Origin: Hyphomonadaceae bacterium ML37
GTDB taxonomy: Bacteria; Pseudomonadota; Alphaproteobacteria; Caulobacterales; Maricaulaceae
Direction of reading: 5' to 3'
NCBI GenBank assembly: GCA_027627685.1
Contig: CP091241.1
Coordinates: 1,613,191-1,677,190 of the forward strand
Length of the DNA: 64,000 nucleotides
Every line of letters begins with the position of its first letter. Positions within the stretch are counted from its first letter, which is position 1. Positions 34,020 to 43,202 of this stretch are shown here, piece by piece. Made by a program: the position numbers and the translations under genes. The notes below the pieces were generated by a model. That model had not been told where the DNA came from, searched no databases, and worked only from the letters and a program-made list of their open reading frames with translations.

Positions 34020-36023
34020 TTACATGCCGCAGGGACCGGAGAGGAATTGCTCGATCTCGGGCATCATCACCCGGTAATGCGAGGGATACCACGGCATCTG
34101 GTGGGGCATGTCGGGGATGACCACCATGCGCGCTTCCACCTGGCCACGCACGGCGTTGTAGAAGTCCGTTCCGTGGAACAGCGGCACGCGCACGTCCCGG
34201 TCGCCGTGGAACACCAGAACCGGCAGGCGGGCGTCGCTGGTGTTGCGCGCCGGATCAAGCCCGGTCACGGTCTGGCCCTGGCGCAGGCGCTGGATGCGGT
34301 TCTCGCTCCAGGTATTGCCCAGCCGGGCGAGATTGGTCACCGGCGCCCCGGCGATGGCGCATTGATAGGGCGCATCGTCGCGCACCACGGCGGCGGCGGC
34401 GGCGAACCCGCCATAGGAATAGCCGAAGATGGCGAGACGGTCCGCGTCGGCGATGCCCTGCTCGACCAGCCAGGCCATGCCGTCATCCTTGTCGTCCTGC
34501 ATGGTCAGGCCCCACTGGGCGTCACCGGCCAGCCAGAGCGCCCGGCCATGACCGGTGGAGCCGCGGAAGTTCGGGCGCAGCACGGCATAGCCGCGCGAGG
34601 TCAGGAACTGCGTCCAGCCCGACGTGTCCCAGCCGGTATAGTCGCGCACCCAGGGTCCGCCATGGGGCATGACGATGGCGGGCAGGGGGGCGTCGCCCTC
34701 GGTCCAGCCCGGCGGCAGGTCAAGGATCGCCGGAATCTCCAGCCCGTCGCGGGCGGTGTAGCTGACAAAGCGCTGCTCGCCCAACTGTTCCGGGCTGATC
34801 CACGGGCGCGACACGCCCAGCGTCTGCACCCGGCTGCGCTCGTGCAGGAGGTGATAGGCGGGCGCATGCTGTGCGCTTTCGGTGGTGAACAGGACGCGGG
34901 TGCGGCCATCATTGTAGTCTTCGATGGTCACGTGCTGACCGGGGAACGCGGCTTCAAGCCCTTCCTGGATGGCCCGCATTTCCGGATCGATCCAAAAAAT
35001 CTCGTTGCGCGGTCCCGAATAGGCGAAGCCGAGCAGCTGGTTGAAGTCGCCGGGGCGGGTTCCGAGCACCACCCCCAGAGCGCTGAAGTCGGGATGCGCC
35101 AGGATCGGCTCGTCACTGAACTGCCGCGCGACTGGGTCATACCAGTAGATCGCCGCCAGATCGGAAAACAGGTCGGTGGTGACGTAGAACCGGCCGCTGG
35201 CCTCGTCATAGCCTGTGATGTTGACGTTATACCGGTCGGAGATGCGTGTGGTCAGCGCGTCATGGATCTCGAACGCGCCGGTTTGCGGGTCGGCGATCAG
35301 GATGCGCTGTTCATAGTCGCCGCCGTCAATGCCCTGGAACTGAACCTGGGTCATCGGCGCGCCGGTGCGCGGGTTGAACAGGCCGGGCGACGCGCCGCCG
35401 GACGTGCGCAGCGTCAGCTCGGTCGCGCCGGTGCGCAAATTGTAGCGATAGATGTCGGCCGCCAGCGTGAGCGAGTTGATTCGCTGGATCAGCACGTTTT
35501 CGGGATCCAGCGGAAGGGTGCTCAGCAAGGACGCCGAGCCTGCAATTTCAAGGCAGCGCTGGACCTGCGGGCTGACGCCGAGGCGCCGGGAGGAGCCGGC
35601 GAACGCCTCGTCAAATCGCGAATGGCTCACATCGGTCAGGTAGGGGCGGAACAGGAAGGTGCGGGTCGTGCCCGTGGTGCGGCCTTCGCCGCAGCCTTCA
35701 AGCGCGCCGGTAAATTCCTGCCGTCCGAAGACCAGCACGCGCTCGGCCTTCAGCGCGAAGGCGGCGATGAATTTCATCCGGTCGCCGCTGGGCGTGATGA
35801 TCGGGCCGGTCTCGGGCGCATCAAGATCCCAGGTCGCCAGCGCCGTGTCTTCGTTATTGCTGCCGGGCGCGGCGATGATGGCGGCGAGCGTGCTGCCGTC
35901 AGCGCTGAGCGAGGCGGACTGGATGTTCGGGACGCGGGCGATGTCCTCGACACTGATGGGCTGGGCGCCGGCGGCGGCCGCCAGCAGGCCGCACGCTGCC
36001 GCGGCGGCGAATAGATGTTTCAT
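34020..36023 (-). CDS. S9-family (prolyl oligopeptidase-like) exported peptidase
   Basis: 667 residues from the ATG at 36021-36023, where a signal peptide (ends AAGAQP) begins; the open frame continues far upstream but without conserved sequence. An N-terminal beta-propeller region (about 25-400) precedes the alpha/beta hydrolase domain. Catalytic Ser is in FGYSYGGFAAA, Asp in VFHGDRDVRVP, and His in MPHQMPWYPSHY. Such enzymes cleave peptides in the periplasm, usually as acyl-aminoacyl or dipeptidyl peptidases. It is monocistronic with a strong hairpin downstream. Confidence 0.92.
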   Translation of the reverse strand: MKHLFAAAAACGLLAAAAGAQPISVEDIARVPNIQSASLSADGSTLAAIIAAPGSNNEDTALATWDLDAPETGPIITPSGDRMKFIAAFALKAERVLVFGRQEFTGALEGCGEGRTTGTTRTFLFRPYLTDVSHSRFDEAFAGSSRRLGVSPQVQRCLEIAGSASLLSTLPLDPENVLIQRINSLTLAADIYRYNLRTGATELTLRTSGGASPGLFNPRTGAPMTQVQFQGIDGGDYEQRILIADPQTGAFEIHDALTTRISDRYNVNITGYDEASGRFYVTTDLFSDLAAIYWYDPVARQFSDEPILAHPDFSALGVVLGTRPGDFNQLLGFAYSGPRNEIFWIDPEMRAIQEGLEAAFPGQHVTIEDYNDGRTRVLFTTESAQHAPAYHLLHERSRVQTLGVSRPWISPEQLGEQRFVSYTARDGLEIPAILDLPPGWTEGDAPLPAIVMPHGGPWVRDYTGWDTSGWTQFLTSRGYAVLRPNFRGSTGHGRALWLAGDAQWGLTMQDDKDDGMAWLVEQGIADADRLAIFGYSYGGFAAAAAVVRDDAPYQCAIAGAPVTNLARLGNTWSENRIQRLRQGQTVTGLDPARNTSDARLPVLVFHGDRDVRVPLFHGTDFYNAVRGQVEARMVVIPDMPHQMPWYPSHYRVMMPEIEQFLSGPCGM

Positions 36024-36356
36024 GTCCTGTAGTCTCCCCAATAAGGCGTTTGCCGCCTGATGATGCAGCGCGGCAAGGCGGAAGTGCATTCCCTGCGGCC
36101 CCCGGATTCGCCAGTTACAGAATGGAAAGGCGGCCGCGCCGCACTCTGGTTTTAATAAAGGTCCGGACATGGGCGCGTGCGCGAATCTCCAATCGGGCGA
36201 GCCGGTTTGCGCCTGCAGCCGGCGCACCGTGTTTGGCCCGAATATTTCCATACAATGACGAAGATTTAAGGCCGGGACGGCGCGCTCCGCGCCGCGTCTG
36301 CAGCCAAACGCGTCTCTGCGCTTCCCCCACGCGTGCTGCAGGCTTATCTCACGCCC
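36024..36356. other. 333-bp divergent intergenic region between S9 peptidase and mrp
   Basis: No credible gene. It must hold promoters for both genes, but no clear -35/-10 pair stands out. A short GC hairpin (CGGCGCG-CTC-CGCGCCG, 36278-36294) without a T tract lies about 60 bp before mrp. Confidence 0.4.
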
Positions 36357-37427
36357 ATGACCGACGCCCTGTCCAAAGCCCTGAGTGACGTCATCGACCC
36401 GGCGACCGGCGCTACGCTGGGCGCTGCAGACCGCGTCGGCGGTCTCGACCTGCGTGACGGCGTGGCCACCATCGTCCTGCGGCCCGGGCCTCAGGGCGAA
36501 GACATCAACGCCCTGCGCGCCGCTGTGGCGTCCGCCCTGGAGGGCCGGGACGGCGTCACGCGCACGCGGGTGATCATCGAGACCCAGTTGTCCGCTGGCC
36601 CGAAAGCCAAACCCAAAGCGGCCCCTACCCCGGCGCGCGCCCCGGCCCGGCGCATCATCGCCGTGGCGTCGGGCAAGGGCGGTGTGGGCAAGTCCACGGT
36701 GGCGGCCAATCTGGCCGGCGCCTGCGTCAAGCTGGGGCTCAAGACCGGGCTGATGGACGCCGATATCTATGGCCCCAGCGCGCCACGCATCTTCGGCCTG
36801 TCCGACGCCCCGGGCCTGCGCAAGACCGATGCCGGCATCCAGCCGCTGGAGGCGCATGGCGTGAAGCTGGTCTCCATGGGATTTCTGGTGGGCGAACGCG
36901 ATCCCGTCGTCTGGCGCGGCCCCATGGTGACCGGCGCGATCCGGCAATTCCTCAACGAGGTGGACTGGGGCGATCTCGACGTCCTGATCATCGACATGCC
37001 GCCGGGCACGGGCGACGCCCAGCTCGCGATCGCGCAAGGTACGCCCATTTCCGGCGTGGTGATCGTCTCCACGCCCCAGACGCTGGCGCTGGATGATGCG
37101 CGCAAGGCGGTGGCGCTGTTTGACCGCACCGAGATTCCGATTCTCGGGATCATCGAGAATATGAGCTTCTTCCTTTGCCCCCATTGCGGCGAGGGCACCG
37201 AGATATTCGGGCGCGGCGGCGCGCGCGCCGAAGCCGAGCTGATCGGCGCGCCCTTCCTGGGTGAAATCCCGCTGCATCCCGAACTGCGCGAAGCGTCGGA
37301 CGCCGGGCGTCTGGTGGCCAGCGGCGACGGGCCAGTGGCCAAGGCGTTTCTGCGCGCGGCCGAGGCGATGTTGCTGAATGTGGATGCAGCGCATCGTCCG
37401 GCGCCGGACATTGTCTTCGTGTCCTGA
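36357..37427 (+). CDS. mrp: Mrp/NBP35-family Fe-S carrier ATPase
   Basis: 356 residues from the ATG at 36357 (MTDALSKAL). An N-terminal DUF59/MIP18-like domain (about 1-80) precedes the P-loop ATPase: the deviant Walker A ASGKGGVGKSTVAANL near residue 101, MDADIYGPS, DMPPGTGDAQL and the C-terminal Cys pair in LCPHCGEG that binds a bridging cluster in the dimer. Mrp (ApbC) loads Fe-S clusters onto target proteins. Followed after 61 bp by the dehydrogenase gene; operon membership is uncertain. Confidence 0.94.
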   Translation: MTDALSKALSDVIDPATGATLGAADRVGGLDLRDGVATIVLRPGPQGEDINALRAAVASALEGRDGVTRTRVIIETQLSAGPKAKPKAAPTPARAPARRIIAVASGKGGVGKSTVAANLAGACVKLGLKTGLMDADIYGPSAPRIFGLSDAPGLRKTDAGIQPLEAHGVKLVSMGFLVGERDPVVWRGPMVTGAIRQFLNEVDWGDLDVLIIDMPPGTGDAQLAIAQGTPISGVVIVSTPQTLALDDARKAVALFDRTEIPILGIIENMSFFLCPHCGEGTEIFGRGGARAEAELIGAPFLGEIPLHPELREASDAGRLVASGDGPVAKAFLRAAEAMLLNVDAAHRPAPDIVFVS

Positions 37428-37488
37428 GCCGGTCGACAAATCCGCGCGCTGCGTTAGAACACCCGCCACGCTGACCAGGGAGACCGCC

Positions 37489-38385
37489 ATGGCGGAGATC
37501 GCGTTTATCGGGCTTGGCAATATGGGTGGCGGCATGGCCTCCAACCTGGTCAAGGCGGGCCACCGCGTGCGCGCCTTTGACCTTAATCCGGCCGCGGTGG
37601 CGCATCTGGCCACCAAAGGCGCCCATCCGACCGGCTCGCTGGCCGAGGCGGTGTCGGGGGCCGACGCGGTGGTGACCATGCTTCCCGCCGGTCAGCATGT
37701 GCGCAAGGTCTATACTGGCGAAGACGGCGTATTGGCCCATGCCTCCGCGAAGGCGGTCCTGATGGACTGCTCCACCATCGACGTGGAAAGCGCGGCCGAC
37801 GTGGGCAAGATCGCCACTGCACAAGGCTTCGCCTTTGTCGACGCGCCGGTCTCCGGCGGCATGGCTGCGGCGGATGCCGGTACGCTGACCTTCATGGTTG
37901 GCGGGCCGGAAGCGGCCTTCGCGAAAGCCGAACCCTATCTGGGCGATATGGGCAAGGCGGTGATCCGCGCCGGGGACGCCGGAGCCGGGCAGGCGGCCAA
38001 GATCTGCAACAACATGCTGCTGGCCATTCATATGATCGGCACGTGCGAAGCCATGAACATGGCGATCCGCCTGGGCCTTGATCCGCAGAGCTTCTTTGAT
38101 ATCGCCTCCAGATCGTCGGGCCAGAACTGGTCGCTCACCAGCTATTGCCCGGTGCCGGGCATCGTGCCGGCCGCGCCGTCGAACCGGGACTACCAGCCCG
38201 GCTTCGCCGCGCCGATGATGCTCAAGGATCTGATGCTCGCCATGGAAGCGGCGCGCACAGCTGACGCCCACACGCCGCTGGGGGCCCATGCAGCCGAGAT
38301 TTATCAGCGCTTTGTGGATATGGGCGGCGACCGGCTTGATTTTTCCGGCGTGATCAAAATGATCGCAGGCGAGAATCTGCTCTGA
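37489..38385 (+). CDS. mmsB: 3-hydroxyisobutyrate dehydrogenase
   Basis: 298 residues from the ATG at 37489 (AGGGAGA upstream). The beta-hydroxyacid dehydrogenase family is shown by the NAD-binding [15 protein letters not shown], the substrate loop [16 protein letters not shown], and the catalytic Lys in [12 protein letters not shown]. This enzyme oxidises 3-hydroxyisobutyrate to methylmalonate semialdehyde in valine breakdown. The other valine genes are not in this window, so a related hydroxyacid substrate remains possible. Confidence 0.88.
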   Translation: MAEIAFIGLGNMGGGMASNLVKAGHRVRAFDLNPAAVAHLATKGAHPTGSLAEAVSGADAVVTMLPAGQHVRKVYTGEDGVLAHASAKAVLMDCSTIDVESAADVGKIATAQGFAFVDAPVSGGMAAADAGTLTFMVGGPEAAFAKAEPYLGDMGKAVIRAGDAGAGQAAKICNNMLLAIHMIGTCEAMNMAIRLGLDPQSFFDIASRSSGQNWSLTSYCPVPGIVPAAPSNRDYQPGFAAPMMLKDLMLAMEAARTADAHTPLGAHAAEIYQRFVDMGGDRLDFSGVIKMIAGENLL

Positions 38386-38456
38386 GCGGAATGCGTTTGC
38401 GAGGCGTTTTCAAATAGAAAGCGCGACATTACGCCCCTGCTTGAAGGCAGGACGCG

Positions 38457-38485
38457 CTGTCCGGATTATGTCATTTTCCGGACAG
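38457..38485. promoter_or_regulatory. 29-bp interrupted palindrome upstream of hemA
   Basis: CTGTCCGGA (38457-38465) and TCCGGACAG (38477-38485) are perfect 9-bp inverted arms with an 11-bp AT-rich spacer, arm centres 20 bp apart, that is, two helical turns. It ends 54 bp before the hemA ATG. This is a good layout for a dimeric regulator of haem synthesis. It does not match FNR (TTGAT-N4-ATCAA) or CRP sites. Confidence 0.55.
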
Positions 38486-38539
38486 TTGAGGTCAGCAAAG
38501 GAGAGCCGCCATTCCCCTTGCGGGCATGGCGCAGACCCG

Positions 38540-39754
38540 ATGGATTATCGCAACGCCTTCAAAGCCTCTGTCGCACGGGTTCGCGCCGAGGGCCGTTACC
38601 GGGTCTTCGCTAATCTGCGCCGGGTGCGCGGACAATTCCCGCGCGCGCACTGGCGCACGCCCGAGGGCGATGTGCGCGACGTGGTGGTGTGGTGCTCGAA
38701 CGATTATCTTGGCATGGGCCAGAGCCCGTGCGTCACCGGCGCCATGAAGCAGGCCATCGACGATGTCGGCGCTGGCGCGGGCGGCACGCGCAATATCTCG
38801 GGCACGACAAATTACCATGTCGAACTGGAGCAATCGCTGGCCGATCTGCACCATAAGGAATCAGCGCTCCTTTTCACCTCCGGCTATATCTCCAACCAGG
38901 CGACGCTCTCCACCCTGGGCAAGATCTTGCCCGGGCTGATCATGTTCTCTGACGCGCTCAACCACGCCTCCATGATCGAGGGCGTGCGCCAGTCGGGGTG
39001 CGAGAAGCATGTCTGGCGTCACAATGATGTCGCGCATCTCGAAGCGCTGCTTAAGGCCGCCCCGGCCGATGCCCCGAAATTGATCGCTCTTGAGTCGGTC
39101 TATTCCATGGACGGCGATATCGGCCCGCTCGAAGCGGTCTGTGATCTGGCCGACAAATACAATGCGCTCACCTATCTCGATGAAGTGCACGCGGTCGGCC
39201 TCTACGGCCTGCGCGGAGGCGGCATCGCCGAGCGCGACGGCCTGCTCGACCGCTTTGACATCATCGAGGGCACGCTGGGCAAGGCGTTCGGCCTGATGGG
39301 CGGCTATATCGCGGCGGACTCGGTGATCATCGACGCCGTGCGCTCCATGGCGCCCGGCTTCATCTTCACCACCTCGCTGGCGCCGGCCATTGCGGCGGGC
39401 GCCCGGGCGAGCGTGGAATATCTCAAGAGCGCCTATCGCCTGCGCGAGGCGCACCAGGAACGCGCTGCGCAGCTGAAGCGCCGTCTGTCCGACGCCGGCA
39501 TCCCGGTCATGGCCAATGAGACCCATATCGTGCCGGTGCATGTCGGCGATCCGGTGCTGTGCAAGCGCATGACCGACGCGCTGCTGGAAGATCACGGCAT
39601 CTACGTCCAGCCCATCAACTATCCCACCGTCCCGCGGGGCGGGGAGCGCATGCGCTTCACGCCGACCCCCATGCACGATGATGCGATGCTGGATGCGCTG
39701 GTTGAGGCGTTGCGCGATGTCTATGCGCGCCACGCCGGGGTCAAAGTGGCCTGA
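38540..39754 (+). CDS. hemA: 5-aminolevulinate synthase
   Basis: 404 residues from the ATG at 38540 (MDYRNAF), the length usual for the alphaproteobacterial (Shemin pathway) enzyme; upstream extension is unconserved. It condenses glycine and succinyl-CoA with PLP to begin haem synthesis. Motifs: [35 protein letters not shown], the PLP-binding [13 protein letters not shown], and the YPTVPRG segment. It overlaps the DUF6898 gene by one base. A 29-bp palindrome upstream suggests specific control. Confidence 0.96.
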   Translation: MDYRNAFKASVARVRAEGRYRVFANLRRVRGQFPRAHWRTPEGDVRDVVVWCSNDYLGMGQSPCVTGAMKQAIDDVGAGAGGTRNISGTTNYHVELEQSLADLHHKESALLFTSGYISNQATLSTLGKILPGLIMFSDALNHASMIEGVRQSGCEKHVWRHNDVAHLEALLKAAPADAPKLIALESVYSMDGDIGPLEAVCDLADKYNALTYLDEVHAVGLYGLRGGGIAERDGLLDRFDIIEGTLGKAFGLMGGYIAADSVIIDAVRSMAPGFIFTTSLAPAIAAGARASVEYLKSAYRLREAHQERAAQLKRRLSDAGIPVMANETHIVPVHVGDPVLCKRMTDALLEDHGIYVQPINYPTVPRGGERMRFTPTPMHDDAMLDALVEALRDVYARHAGVKVA

Positions 39755-40002
39755 TGGCGGCCCGCGGGCGTTCCGGCGGCCGTGAAGTGATCTTCGAATT
39801 CACCACGCTTGGACAAAGCACGCGCGTCGCGGCCGTCGATGTGGCGACCGGCGAGGAAGTGGTGATTTCCGGCCCCGCCGGCGCGTCACGCGGCGATCTG
39901 GAACGGGTCGCTTTGCGCAAGCTGCTGCGCCGCCTGGCCCTTGCTCAAAGCGCAGACCCAAAAAAAACGCCCCGGTGCGGCGGCCGGGGCGTCATCGTCT
40001 GA
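39754..40002 (+). CDS. DUF6898 family small protein
   Basis: 82 residues. The core REVIFEFTTLGQSTRVAAVD and the later ERVALRKLLRRLAL match a small alphaproteobacterial family of unknown function (DUF6898). The ATG shares its A with the last base of the hemA stop (TGATG), so the two are coupled. The last ~14 codons lie on the terminator of the converging mucR gene, which gives an odd tail KKTPRCGGRG unlike the family core. A shorter ancestral protein extended into the terminator is my reading. Confidence 0.75.
   Translation: MAARGRSGGREVIFEFTTLGQSTRVAAVDVATGEEVVISGPAGASRGDLERVALRKLLRRLALAQSADPKKTPRCGGRGVIV
39960..39992 (-). terminator. Rho-independent terminator of mucR, inside the 3-prime end of the DUF6898 gene
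   Basis: On the minus strand ACGCCCCGG (39984-39992) pairs with CCGGGGCGT (39967-39975) around an 8-nt loop, followed by eight T. It lies 29 bp past the mucR stop and within the coding sequence of the opposite gene. Confidence 0.9.
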
Positions 40003-40020
40003 ACCAGATAGGATCTGGCG

Positions 40021-40443
40021 TTACTTCTTGCGGCCGCCGCGGCCCAGACCGATTTCCTTGGCGAATTCGGACCGGCGCTTGGAGTAGTTCGGCGCGACCA
40101 TCGGATAATCGGCCGGCAGACCCCATTTGCGGCGATAATCGTCCGGGCTCATATCATACTGCGAGCGCAGGTAGCGCTTGAGCATCTTGAGCTTCTTGCC
40201 GTCTTCCAGGCAGACGATGTAGTCGTCAGTGACAGACTTCGAGATCGGAACAGCGGGCTTCGCCTTCGGCTCGGGCTTGGCTTCGCCGCCGGAAATTTCT
40301 TTCATGGTGGCGTGAACCGACTTGATCATCTCGGGCACGCTTTCGGCGGGCACCGAATTGTGGGTCAGGAAAGACGCCACAATGTCGGTCGTCATCCGCA
40401 TCAGCTCTTCATTGTCGACGGCGGGGAATGTGTCTTCGCTCAC
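40021..40443 (-). CDS. mucR: MucR/Ros-family transcriptional regulator
   Basis: 140 residues. The DNA-binding C-terminal region has VCLEDGKKLKMLKRYLRSQYD and KWGLPADYPMVAPNYSKRRSEFAKEIGLG (quoted partly), the family hallmark. In classic Ros/MucR zinc fingers two Cys and two His bind zinc; here only Cys78 remains, with Asp, Tyr91 and Gln95 at the other positions, so a zinc-free variant is likely. MucR proteins silence AT-rich promoters and control motility, envelope and cell-cycle genes. It is divergent from glyA; a nested palindrome lies in between. Confidence 0.93.
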   Translation of the reverse strand: MSEDTFPAVDNEELMRMTTDIVASFLTHNSVPAESVPEMIKSVHATMKEISGGEAKPEPKAKPAVPISKSVTDDYIVCLEDGKKLKMLKRYLRSQYDMSPDDYRRKWGLPADYPMVAPNYSKRRSEFAKEIGLGRGGRKK

Positions 40444-40502
40444 TGGGAGGATCCTTTTTCTGAGACAGGGATAAGCGAGGGGAATCGCTGCGATCCACTC
40501 GC

Positions 40503-40531
40503 TGTATAATTCTCCAGAGGCCTCAGGGCAA
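40503..40531 (-). promoter_or_regulatory. Candidate mucR promoter
   Basis: On the minus strand TTGCCC (40526-40531) and TATACA (40503-40508) are separated by 17 bp. The -35 lies in the left arm of the large palindrome, so a protein bound there would affect mucR. Read by eye. Confidence 0.45.
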
Positions 40532-40568
40532 GTAATCTGGTGATTATATTCACAGAGAGATTACTTGC
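40528..40568. promoter_or_regulatory. Nested palindromes with a CRP-like core between mucR and glyA
   Basis: Outer arms GCAAGTAATCT (40528-40538) and AGATTACTTGC (40558-40568) are perfect 11-bp inverted repeats. Between them GTGA-N6-TCAC (40540-40553) forms a second palindrome that, with flanking bases GGTGA-N6-TCACA, matches nine of ten consensus positions of a CRP-type site. The stretch is markedly AT-rich, as MucR targets are. Confidence 0.55.
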
Positions 40569-40706
40569 GCCTCAGCTATATTGAGTAACGCATGCAACCC
40601 AGCATTAAGGTGCTCATGTGCGTCATCGCGTCCGCCATGGTTGTCGGGCGCCTGCGCGCGGCCTATGACTACCCGCGACACAGTGTTGCTCTAGAAGGAA
40701 CCTCCC

Positions 40707-42011
40707 ATGGCTGACGCGCACGCGAGCGATACAACGACCTCGTTTTTCACCACGCCTCTGAACGCCGCTGATCCCGAGCTCGCCGATGCGATTTCGCGCG
40801 AGATTCGCCGCCAGCAAGAGCAGGTCGAGCTGATTGCGTCAGAGAACATTGTCAGCCGTGCGGTCCTTGAGGCGCAGGGTTCGCCGCTGACCAACAAGTA
40901 TGCCGAGGGCTATCCGGGCAAGCGCTATTATGGCGGCTGTGAGTTTGTCGACATCGCCGAAGAGCTGGCAATCTCGCGCGCCAAACAGCTGTTCAACTGC
41001 GCTTACGTGAACGTGCAGCCCAATTCGGGCAGCCAGGCCAATCAGGCGGTGTTTCTGGCGCTGCTGAAGCCCGGCGACAAGATTCTGGGCCTGGATCTGG
41101 CAGCCGGCGGTCATTTGACCCATGGCGCGCGTCCGAACATGTCCGGCAAGTGGTTTGAAGCCCATGCCTATGGCGTGCGCGAGGACAATGCGCTGATCGA
41201 CTACGACGCCCTGCGCGAGACGGCCCGCCAGGTGCGGCCCCAGATGATCATTGCGGGCGGCTCGGCCTATCCGCGCATCATCGACTTCAAGGCCTTCCGC
41301 GAGATCGCCGACGAGGTCGGCGCCTACCTGCTGGTGGACATGGCCCACTTCGCCGGTCTGGTCGCGGGCGGCGCCTATCCAAGCCCGCTTGAGCACGCCC
41401 ATGTGTGCACCACGACCACCCACAAGACCCTGCGCGGCCCGCGCGGCGGCATGATCCTGTCCAATGACCTGGATCTCGGCAAAAAGTTCAACTCGGCCGT
41501 CTTCCCGGGCATGCAGGGCGGGCCGCTCATGCATGTCATCGCCGCCAAGGCGGTGGCGTTCGGCGAGGCGCTGCGCCCTGAGTTCAAAGCCTATGCCCGC
41601 GACGTCATCGACAACTGCCGCGCCATGGGCGGCGCGCTGACCGAGGCCGGTTTTGCTCTGGTCTCAGGCGGGACGGACAGCCATCTCGTGCTGGTCGATC
41701 TGCGGCCCAAATCGCTGACCGGCGATATCTCCGAAGCTGCGCTGGAGCGCGCCCACATCACCTGCAACAAAAACGGCGTGCCGTTCGACCCGGCCAAGCC
41801 CACCGTGACCTCAGGTCTGCGAATCGGCTCGCCCGCCGGCACGACGCGCGGCTTTGGCGCGGCGGAGTTCCGCCGCATCGGCGAGATGATGGCCGAAGTG
41901 CTTGACGCTCTGAGCGCCTCCAATGACGGTGACGCCGCCGTCGAAGCGCGCGTGCGTGACGAGGTGATCGCCCTGTGCCGGCGCTTCCCGATCTATCCCG
42001 AGCTGGGTTGA
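40707..42011 (+). CDS. glyA: Serine hydroxymethyltransferase
   Basis: 434 residues. This PLP enzyme interconverts serine and glycine with tetrahydrofolate. Motifs: [34 protein letters not shown], the PLP lysine in [14 protein letters not shown], and [11 protein letters not shown]. Length is typical. It leads the glyA-nrdR-rib-nusB-thiL series (16 bp before nrdR). Glycine made here can feed hemA nearby, but the two are not in one transcript. Confidence 0.97.
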   Translation: MADAHASDTTTSFFTTPLNAADPELADAISREIRRQQEQVELIASENIVSRAVLEAQGSPLTNKYAEGYPGKRYYGGCEFVDIAEELAISRAKQLFNCAYVNVQPNSGSQANQAVFLALLKPGDKILGLDLAAGGHLTHGARPNMSGKWFEAHAYGVREDNALIDYDALRETARQVRPQMIIAGGSAYPRIIDFKAFREIADEVGAYLLVDMAHFAGLVAGGAYPSPLEHAHVCTTTTHKTLRGPRGGMILSNDLDLGKKFNSAVFPGMQGGPLMHVIAAKAVAFGEALRPEFKAYARDVIDNCRAMGGALTEAGFALVSGGTDSHLVLVDLRPKSLTGDISEAALERAHITCNKNGVPFDPAKPTVTSGLRIGSPAGTTRGFGAAEFRRIGEMMAEVLDALSASNDGDAAVEARVRDEVIALCRRFPIYPELG

Positions 42012-42027
42012 GAGCGGAGGCTGATCC

Positions 42028-42543
42028 GTGCGCTGCCCGTTTTGCGGTCATCATGACACCCAGGTGAAGGATTCGCGTCCGGCGGAGGATGGCGGGTCCA
42101 TCCGCCGCCGGCGCCAGTGCCCGTCCTGCGGCGCACGCTTTACCACGTTCGAGCGGGTGCAGCTGCGCGATCTGCACGTGATCAAGTCCGACGGAAAGCG
42201 CGAGGCGTTCGAGCGCGACAAGCTGATGAAATCGGTGCTGCTGGCCACCCAGAAGCGCTCCATTGACCGCGACCGGATCGAGCAGATGATCTCAGGCATT
42301 GTCCGCCGGCTGGAAAGCGGCGGCGATCCGGATGTGCCGTCCAAGCAGATCGGCCGGCTGGTCATGGACGGGCTGCGCGCCCTCGATACCGTGGCCTATG
42401 TGCGCTACGCCTCGGTCTACAAAGACTTCCGCGAAGTCGAGGATTTCGCCACCTTCATCAAGGGTGAGCGCCTGATGGGCAAGGAGGCTCCGGCCTCTGA
42501 TGCGGCTGCGCCGGACGAGTCCCGGGACGAGGACAGCGCATGA
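42028..42543 (+). CDS. nrdR: Transcriptional repressor NrdR
   Basis: 171 residues. An N-terminal zinc ribbon ([15 protein letters not shown] and CPSCGARF) precedes an ATP-cone (about 48-138, [16 protein letters not shown]). NrdR senses ATP/dATP and represses ribonucleotide reductase genes; none is in this window. The C-terminal tail is acidic and longer than the ~150-residue norm. It overlaps the ribD-reductase gene by 4 bp (ATGA). Confidence 0.97.
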   Translation: MRCPFCGHHDTQVKDSRPAEDGGSIRRRRQCPSCGARFTTFERVQLRDLHVIKSDGKREAFERDKLMKSVLLATQKRSIDRDRIEQMISGIVRRLESGGDPDVPSKQIGRLVMDGLRALDTVAYVRYASVYKDFREVEDFATFIKGERLMGKEAPASDAAAPDESRDEDSA

Positions 42544-43199
42544 ACGCGCCCGTGCGCGTCACGCTGAAGCTCGCCACCAGCTTGGACGCCCGGATCGCTC
42601 TGTCCAGCGGCCAATCCAAATGGATCACCGGGCCTCAGGCGCGCGAGGCCGTGCATCAGCTGCGCGCGGACCACGACGTAGTGTTGACCGGGGTAGGGAC
42701 AATTCTCGCCGACAATCCGCAGATGACCGCCCGGCCCGGCGGCACGCTTGCGGCGCGTCAGCCGTTGCGCGCGGTGCTCGACACACATCTGCGCACGCCG
42801 CCGGACTGCGCTTTGCTGACGCAGGGATCGGCTGTCATTTTCCATGGCGAGGCCGCGCCGGCGGCGGCGATCAGGGAGCTGGAAGCGGCTGGCGCACGCT
42901 GTATCCAGCGGAGCATGGTCCAGTCCGGAGTTGATATTGCCTATGTTCTGGAATGGTTTGTGGCAGAAAGCTCGTCCAGTGTGTTCATTGAGGCGGGCGG
43001 CCGTGTGGCTGCGTCCGCGATCCAGGCCGGGATCGTGGAGCGTATCGAATGGTTCCGCGCGCCGGTGCTTCTGGGTGGCGACGGACTGCCAGCGATAGCG
43101 GCGCTCGGCCTTGAGACGCTGGACGGCGCCCCCATGTTCCGCCGCACACATCTGCGCGAATGCGGCGCGGATACATGGGAAACGTGGGAGCGCGATTGA
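42540..43199 (+). CDS. RibD reductase domain as a separate protein
   Basis: 219 residues comprising only the C-terminal RibD reductase (DHFR-like) domain: [38 protein letters not shown] and the late [12 protein letters not shown] with VLLGGDG. The N-terminal zinc deaminase domain (HAE and PCxxxGxTPPC motifs) of the usual ~360-residue RibD is absent. No deaminase gene lies nearby, so step two of riboflavin synthesis must be encoded elsewhere or the protein works with another partner. The gene keeps the normal ribD position between nrdR and ribE, which suggests domain loss in place. Confidence 0.85.
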   Translation: MNAPVRVTLKLATSLDARIALSSGQSKWITGPQAREAVHQLRADHDVVLTGVGTILADNPQMTARPGGTLAARQPLRAVLDTHLRTPPDCALLTQGSAVIFHGEAAPAAAIRELEAAGARCIQRSMVQSGVDIAYVLEWFVAESSSSVFIEAGGRVAASAIQAGIVERIEWFRAPVLLGGDGLPAIAALGLETLDGAPMFRRTHLRECGADTWETWERD

Positions 43200-43202
43200 G
43201 CG

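Noticed and set aside
34047-36014. A 655-codon plus-strand open frame opposite the S9 peptidase
   Set aside because: It is the GC-rich antisense shadow of a gene with an intact catalytic triad and signal peptide; its translation is Gly/Arg/His-rich and matches no family.
36024-37679. Upstream extension of the S9 peptidase frame to about 1219 codons
   Set aside because: The signal peptide at 36023 fixes the start. The extension runs antisense through mrp and shows no protein-like features.
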